NCBI GenBank assembly: GCA_964483725.1
Contig: CAZACQ010000015.1
Span: 1 to 25,541, forward strand
DNA: 25,541 nt
Direction of reading: 5' to 3'
Origin: CAZACQ01 sp964483725
GTDB lineage: Bacteria; Patescibacteriota; Gracilibacteria; Absconditabacterales; Absconditicoccaceae
The translations under genes and the position numbers were made by a program. The notes beneath the pieces were generated by a model. The model saw only the letters and a list, made by a program, of their open reading frames with translations, did not search any database and had not been told where the DNA came from. This document shows positions 20,530-25,541 of the stretch, one piece after another (within the stretch, counting starts at the first letter, position 1; every line of letters begins with the position of its first letter).

Positions 20530-21207
20530 ATGTCCAAAATAAATCCACAAATAGAAAGTTCTTGGAAAAAAATATTAAAAGATGAATTTCAAAAAGATTA
20601 TTTCAAAAATCTTAAAGATTTTCTTATTGAAGAAAAGAAAATATATGAAATATATCCCCCTTCAGATAAAATTTTTGCTGCATTTGATAACTGTCCTTTT
20701 GATAAATTAAAAGTAGTAATTATATGACAAGATCCTTATCATGGACCATGACAGGCAAACTGAATGTGTTTTTCGGTAAATGAGTGAATACCAAAACCAC
20801 CATCTTTACAAAATATATTCAAAGAAATAAATGATGATATGTGAATAGAGATACCCCAAACTTGAAATTTGTCTAGCTGGGCAAAACAGTGAGTTTTACT
20901 ATTAAATACTACTCTTACTGTAAGAAAATGACAAGCAAATTCACATAACTGACAATGATGGGAAGAGTTTACTGATAATGTAATAAAAACTATCTCTGAC
21001 AAAAAAAGCTGAATAGTATTTTTGCTTTGGTGAAATTTTGCCAAAGAAAAACAAAAATTAATTGACTCCCAAAAACATCATACACTACAAGCAGCACACC
21101 CTAGCCCATTTAGTGCACATAGATGATTTTTTGGATCTAAACATTTCTCAAAAACAAATAAAATTCTAAAAGAACAGTGAAAAGAAACAATTATTTGGAA
21201 GATATAG
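20530..21207 (+). CDS. ung: Uracil-DNA glycosylase, family 1
   Basis: The 225-residue enzyme cuts uracil from DNA to begin base excision repair. The water-activating loop GQDPYHGPGQANGMCFSV starts at residue 66 (catalytic D68), LLLNTTLTV holds the uracil-binding Asn, and the minor-groove loop HPSPFSAHRGFFG starts at H190 (catalytic His). Several invariant Gly, including the first of GQDPYHG, are TGA codons. Length is the family's usual 220-230. It opens a plus-strand group, with the Nudix gene starting 37 bases downstream. No Shine-Dalgarno is seen. The stop is TAG. Confidence 0.98.
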
Positions 21208-21244
21208 TATAAGAAAAAAAATTTATATAATTAAATAACAATTT

Positions 21245-21859
21245 ATGCATTTTTTAAATTGAGTTTTTAAAAATATTGATACATGACTGGATACGGTAGA
21301 ATGAATATGAGTAGTTGTGTGAAATATACAAGAAGAACTAGTAACAGTAATAGAAAACAATCCTGAAAATAAAGATTGGAAAAGAAGATGACAAGAGTGA
21401 ATAATTTTTGGGAAAAAAGAAGAATGAGAAAATTGAATAATAGCTTGCCAAAGAGAGATCCAAGAAGAATCGGGCATAGTAGTTGATCAATCAAATATAG
21501 TAAAATCAGCTCAACTAGATTTTTTTTATCCAAAATGAAAAAATCATGTACAAAAAATAAGTCTAGAATTGTTTGAAACAGTAAATTTTGATTCTATTAC
21601 TGATGAAGCTTTCTGAGATAATGAAAATGAAATACAAGAAGTAAAACTAAGGAGCATTTTGGAACTTATAGAAATTTGGCAAAATAATAACTGACTAGTT
21701 AGACCATTAACTCTTGAAAGTATATTTGCTATAATGAAATGATGAAGACATAAATTTGCAAGTTCATCGCTTGATGATTGAATATATGATGAAGAATATA
21801 TACAAAGACTAACAAAAATAGTAGAAAGTATTAAAAAAAATTTAAAAATTAGTGCATAA
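21245..21859 (+). CDS. Nudix hydrolase
   Basis: The 204-residue protein contains an exact Nudix box, GX5EX7REUXEEXGU, in GKKEEGENG...REIQEESGI (about residues 59-81), preceded by a GIGVVVGN strand. These enzymes hydrolyse nucleoside diphosphates linked to another moiety, or other diphosphates. The C-terminal 90 residues (LVRPLTLESIFAIMK, GGRHKF) resemble substrate-side extensions but do not reveal specificity. The start ATG follows ung by 37 bases, and the stop is one base before the IPK-like start, so co-transcription with IPK is near certain. A type I IPP isomerase also has a Nudix fold, but I do not see its characteristic Cys and Glu active-site motifs. Confidence 0.93.
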
Positions 21860-21860
21860 A

Positions 21861-22508
21861 ATGATAATTATAAAATTATGATGATCAGTATTTGCAGATA
21901 AGTCAAAAGAGAATTTCATAGATTTTGAATACTTACACAATTTTGCAAATATAATAAAATCAATAAATGACAAAATAATATTAATTCATTGAACTTGAAA
22001 TATATGACATTGATTTGTAAAAAAATACTGACTTAATCATAATAATTACCCAAAACTTGAAGAAGTATTAAATAATTTTTTTGATAAAATAGATAAAGTA
22101 TTCAAAGATTTTGATAGGATAAAATATAACAAATTAGAGCACATAGATAAGATAAACAAAAATATTATAATATGATGAGACATAAACAAGACAAAAATAA
22201 TTAGCTCAGATGAAATTTTTGCTAATATATCAAAAAAGTACGATATCAAAAAATCTTATATACTTACTGATGTTGACTGAGTACTAGATAAAAATCAGAA
22301 AATCATAAAAAATATCAATAAAGACAATATTGATAAAATAAATTTTTGGTGAAAAGAATGAGATGTTACAGGAGGTATGAGGAATAAAATAAATTTTTTA
22401 CTAGAATCAAACTTTCCTAGCAAAATAATAAACTGAAAAAAAATAGACAATCTAAAAAAAGTATTATTTGAATGAAAATGAGTTTATAGTGAAGTAGAAA
22501 TTAATTAA
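21861..22508 (+). CDS. ipk: Isopentenyl phosphate kinase-like amino-acid-kinase family protein
   Basis: The 215-residue protein starts MIIIKLGGSVFADK, the amino-acid-kinase phosphate loop. It then has IHGTGNIGHGF with a His (H50) at the position of the catalytic His of isopentenyl phosphate kinase, TDVDGVLDKN, and DVTGGMRNKI near the C terminus, a motif shared by IPK and FomA-like kinases. IPK phosphorylates isopentenyl phosphate to isopentenyl diphosphate in the alternative mevalonate pathway. The length is somewhat below the usual 245-260, mainly in the middle. FomA (fosfomycin kinase) or another phosphonate kinase is the main alternative. It starts one base after the Nudix stop, and its TAA overlaps the stop of the convergent membrane gene. 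Confidence 0.72.
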
Positions 22509-22957
22509 ACAATAAATAATAACAAGAAGAAAGATACTGTAAAACCTGAAAATAACAAAACAAAATCTAAAATATTATCGTGAGGAGAATAAATTTTTTG
22601 TATTTGTTTTTTTACATTATTGATTTCCTTAAGCTTGTTTGAAACTCATTCATTGAAAACTTCTTTTATTTGAGATTTTTCTTGTTTTACTTTTTGATTT
22701 TTTAGCAACAATTCTCTAATAGTATAAAATATAAAAAAATCAGTATATATAAGATATAATATTATTATTAAAGTGAAAAATATAATAAGTATAAATACCA
22801 AAGAATTAATTAAAGATGCAATAAATATAAAAACAAAAGCTAGACCACTAGCATACAAGGTATAAAATATTTTATCTTTTGAAAACCTTTTTTCTACCAT
22901 TTTGAAAACAAAAAAGAAACTAACCATGATAGTCAAAAAAGCTATTAAGTTTATCAT
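22505..22957 (-). CDS. Small membrane protein, 150 aa, unknown function
   Basis: This is an unrecognised protein with one N-terminal membrane helix (3-18), two adjacent long hydrophobic segments (about 32-75), a basic/acidic cytoplasmic stretch (88-125), and a last hydrophobic helix that ends the protein. TGA = Gly extends it past residue 103 to a TAA that shares four bases with the stop of the IPK gene. It is the last gene of a four-gene minus-strand unit, 26 bases after the GspF/PilC-like gene. It may be an accessory to that membrane protein. Nothing in it allows a functional call. Confidence 0.75.
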
Positions 22958-22983
22958 AATAAGATTTTAATAAATATAAAATA

Positions 22984-24063
22984 CTACATAGCAGAAAGCA
23001 CAACTGGAAGTATCATTCACATTACCATTATAGTGATAACCATATACAATACTAATCATTTCAGATTAAGGAATTCTTTTAATCTTTCAAGCTCTTCTTC
23101 AAAATTCATCTTCAAAAGATTGTTGTATACAATATTTTTCTCTACAATATCTTCATAAAAAGTCAGTTTTTCTCTTACATCTTCATTTTGAACCTTCATC
23201 AAATTTTGATAATCATTAATTATATCCTGTTTCAAAAAAGGGTTTTTAACATTAATATCAATTTTTGGATTTTCAAGGAAAAATAACAAATCAGAAAATT
23301 CATCTTTATCCAAATATCAATAAATATTATAAAATATATTATAAAATTCATCTTTAAGATTTATATAACCTATTTCGGGCCTCTTACCAGGTCATTTATC
23401 TATATAATATCTCAACATCATATTGTACAAAAATTCTTTATATTTTAGTAAAGAATAGTATTTTGAAAATGTATATTCTATCAAAGGCAAATGCTTAATA
23501 TAGTTGAAGAAAAAAATAGCAAATGTAATAAAAAATACAAAACCTGTAATTATAACATTATAATCATAAAAGAAAAATACAGAGTCAAGATTTACTTGCA
23601 TACTATCATCTTCCAATTCTTTAAACTGACTTCATATAATATATATTATAGCTCACAAAACCAAAACAAATATAAAAAATATTGTTCATTTTGATTTAAA
23701 CAATTTATTGTATTCTGTATCTATTCTTTTAAATACCATACCATTATCAATTTTTATTTTTAGGTATTTTACTAATTCTTTATTTATATCCAAATTTAAT
23801 ATATAGTTTGATTCACTATCAAATACACTTTCATTATGCTGTTTGTCTTCTGTGATATACAAAAGTGAACTTTTTTTCAAATACTCTGGATCAATCACAT
23901 TTATAAATTCAAACAAATCATCTCTTCTTTTCACAAGCAAAAAATAAAGGCTTTTATAAAATTTAACCTCATTATATTTAAGAACTACATATTGATATAT
24001 ATAGCTTAAATCTTTAATAGATAGTGTATGTAGCTTTTCCTCTTTCTTTGAAAAAATTCACAT
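22984..24063 (-). CDS. Membrane protein with GspF/PilC-like topology
   Basis: The 359-residue protein opens in three pieces unless TGA is Gly. It has a cytosolic helical domain (1-138), a membrane helix (about 141-158), a short outer loop, a second helix (about 175-197), a second cytosolic helical domain (200-330), and a C-terminal helix ending in the MVMGMILPVVLSAM stretch. The two similar-sized cytosolic domains, three helices and a Pro in the last helix match the layout of GspF/PilC inner-membrane platform proteins of type II secretion and type IV pili. Sequence motifs are too diverged for a firm call. The start is fixed by an in-frame TAA just upstream of the ATG. The second codon is TGA (Met-Gly). 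Confidence 0.7.
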
Positions 24064-24066
24064 ATT

Positions 24067-24210
24067 TTAATATAAAATAGTCCTAAATTTTAATTCTTCT
24101 AACAAAAAAAATACTTCATTTATCATATTTATCATAAAATACAACATAACAGCAAAAATTACCAAAAAAATAAGATCGGTAATCAATTCCTCCACATTAT
24201 CTCAAAGCAT
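24067..24210 (-). CDS. 47-aa single-pass membrane peptide
   Basis: This short ORF sits between the surface protein (stop at 24212) and the GspF/PilC-like gene (start 24063), with one base on one side and three on the other. It encodes an acidic N terminus (MLGDNVEELITD), one hydrophobic helix (about 13-31) and a charged tail. The tight packing supports expression by translational coupling. Function unknown. The start could also be a downstream GTG. Confidence 0.5.
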
Positions 24211-24211
24211 A

Positions 24212-25423
24212 TTATCTAATAAGGTTGTAAACTCTATGATACTGAAGATTTATATTTCAATTTTCTTCACCAATAGAAAAATCACAATCTCTCACATAAT
24301 CAGATATAATCAAATTTTCTTGATTTACAACATCAATTCATTGATAATTTTCATTTTCATAGTATTGTATTATCTGATCTAGCACATAATCAATAGTTTC
24401 ACTGTCCATATCAAATTCAAGACCACCTGGATAATCATCATTTTCAGGAAGCAAAATTTCGTTATCATCTGTATATATTATATACTCAAGTTCTCATTCC
24501 CAAGCATGATTATTTTCAACTGTAAATGAAGAAACAGAAAAATGCCAGTTTCATCAATCATTTATAAAATTAACTCATGCTTCATTATCTATAGTAACCT
24601 CAAAAACTGGTGGATTTGAATTACAACTAATTCAATCAATTGATGAGTGAGTATCACCAAAAAGATGCTCCATAAATCAATCACAATCATTTCAAAATCA
24701 TCATCAAGTAGGGTTAATTTCTATTCTATTCACTCACGATACAGTACATCATTCCCCACTACAATCTTCTCAAGAAAAAAAGTCTTCAATATTAATACCT
24801 CATCAATGATCAATAATTTCAGTTCAATCTTCAAAAACAATCAAAGCCTGACTACCAGCTCATTCATTAAAAGAAATTGAATTTCAATTTGTATGATATG
24901 TAATATAATCTTCATCAAAATCTGTATTTATATGTTTATGCATATTGAATATATATCATATATCAACATCATCCATATCTATCCCTCCATGTTCTTGAGA
25001 AAGCTGCTCCAAAATTTCATAACTAAGAAAATATCTTTCATCACTACTTAGTATACTAGCATTTGATGCAGAATTTATCAATTGTGATGCATATCAATAT
25101 TGATATTCAAGCTCTCATCTAGCAAACTCTATCAAGTTGCTGTTTGTGATTTGATTATCAAAATCATCTCAGACTATCTGAGCACAGTTGTGAGGAGTTA
25201 GATCAAAAAAATTATAATCATAATCTTTGTGCAATGTTCTATTTGACTTTACGAGTCATCACTCAGTTGCAAATCAATTATTTGGCTTATCAAGTATTTC
25301 TTCAAAATTTATATTTTCCAATGTCATACCATGTCTAAGATCCTCACCAGCAGAACCAAAATGAACAAATAATATTCATAATATAAGTGTAAATACTATC
25401 ACATTAGAAATAACTGAAATCAT
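24212..25423 (-). CDS. Secreted or membrane-anchored acidic surface protein, 403 aa
   Basis: Residues 1-25 form a hydrophobic N-terminal helix without a strongly basic head, which could be a signal anchor. The rest is soluble, very rich in Asp, Glu, Asn and Gly, with six Cys (an even number, compatible with disulphides). The middle part (about 190-330) looks beta-rich, with Gly runs such as PTGGGFG written mostly with TGA. No family is recognised. The protein heads a four-gene minus-strand unit and has a TTGAAA-N16-TATAAT promoter. Together with the GspF/PilC-like gene downstream, it may be exported or assembled on the surface by that system; this is inference only. Confidence 0.75.
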
Positions 25424-25462
25424 TTTTTATTTTTTATTTATTAAATTCAATATTCTTTAATA

Positions 25463-25490
25463 ATTATATTAACTATATTTATAATTTCAA
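25463..25490 (-). promoter_or_regulatory. Promoter for surface-protein operon
   Basis: On the minus strand, TTGAAA (25490-25485) and a perfect TATAAT (25468-25463) are 16 bases apart, about 40 bases before the ATG at 25423. The -35 box directly follows the stop codon of the preceding gene fragment. Confidence 0.6.
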
Positions 25491-25541
25491 CTAATTATTA
25501 GCTTGAATAGACACATCATTTGATGGCATATCAAAATCACA
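25491..25541 (-). CDS. C-terminal end of a further minus-strand gene
   Basis: Sixteen codons and a TAG are visible in the frame that reads Cys-Asp-Phe-Asp-Met-Pro and ends Gln-Ala-Asn-Asn. The composition and the CDF tripeptide resemble the tail of the neighbouring surface protein (DCDFSI), suggesting a similar secreted protein upstream. The fragment is too short for certainty. Confidence 0.35.
   Translation of the reverse strand, partial: CDFDMPSNDVSIQANN

Noticed and set aside
21245..21859. Type I IPP isomerase (also a Nudix-fold enzyme, next to the IPK-like gene)
   Set aside because: The Nudix box is the exact hydrolase type, and the Cys and Glu active-site motifs of type I isomerase are not visible.
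1..25541. Reading TGA as Trp (code 4) or as selenocysteine
   Set aside because: TGA falls on invariant glycines (P-loops, HELGH, GQDPYHG), TGG is used at Trp positions, and there are far too many TGA codons, without SECIS-like structures, for selenocysteine.
1..25541. A region full of pseudogenes or frameshifts
   Set aside because: The fragmentation seen with the standard code disappears completely with TGA = Gly; no gene needs a frameshift, and full-length families result.

Overview
The window is AT-rich bacterial DNA that makes sense only if TGA is read as glycine (genetic code 25). With the standard code nearly every gene breaks into fragments. With TGA = Gly, 20 complete or nearly complete genes appear, each ending in TAA (16) or TAG (4). 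Many in-frame TGA codons fall on invariant glycines: the HELGH zinc motif of RseP, the Walker A loops of ClpB and of a TraD-like ATPase, GQDPYHG of uracil-DNA glycosylase, and a perfect Nudix box. This code is known from the candidate phyla Gracilibacteria (BD1-5) and Absconditabacteria (SR1) of the CPR/Patescibacteria. The window alone does not decide between the two.

Layout. Positions 1-7650 form an envelope-glycan region: a GT2 fragment and a DUF2304-GT2 fusion (minus), gltX (minus), a polyprenyl-phosphate GT2 plus an ArnT/PMT-like membrane glycosyltransferase (plus), and a GT4 glycosyltransferase plus an LPG-synthase-TM/UPF0104 membrane protein (minus). From 7842 to 10316 lies a large FapA/DUF342 protein with a coiled coil and a probable C-terminal PilZ domain. 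From 10313 to 12920 are tatD, a DEDDh-like exonuclease whose last catalytic Asp is Gly, and the rseP site-2 protease, all minus. A 3.1-kb membrane-anchored TraD/VirD4-like ATPase (minus) is followed by a perfect palindromic terminator. It is transcribed divergently from clpB (plus), which has a promoter overlapping a CIRCE-like HrcA operator. After clpB come an unrecognised helical protein (minus), then ung, a Nudix hydrolase and an isopentenyl-phosphate-kinase-like gene as a plus operon. The last 3 kb are a minus-strand operon of four membrane or surface proteins, one with GspF/PilC-like topology. The right edge holds the tail of one more minus-strand gene.

How it fits together. The left third looks like a lipid-linked sugar assembly and transfer set: polyprenyl-phosphate sugar synthases, a membrane transferase that uses such donors, and a flippase-like membrane protein. 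The IPK/Nudix pair could bear on isoprenoid phosphate supply for the same carriers. RseP, ClpB and the CIRCE site are stress and proteostasis functions. The TraD-like ATPase, the FapA-PilZ protein and the right-hand operon point to cell-surface or DNA-transfer machinery.

Genome style. Genes are tightly packed and no gap exceeds about 225 bases. Three convergent pairs overlap by exactly 4 bases through their stop codons. No Shine-Dalgarno sequence is visible at the starts examined. Several promoters match TTGAHA-N16/17-TATAAT. Three loci carry 7-bp tandem repeats: two palindromic arrays between genes and one in frame inside clpB. No tRNA, rRNA, CRISPR array or insertion sequence was recognised.
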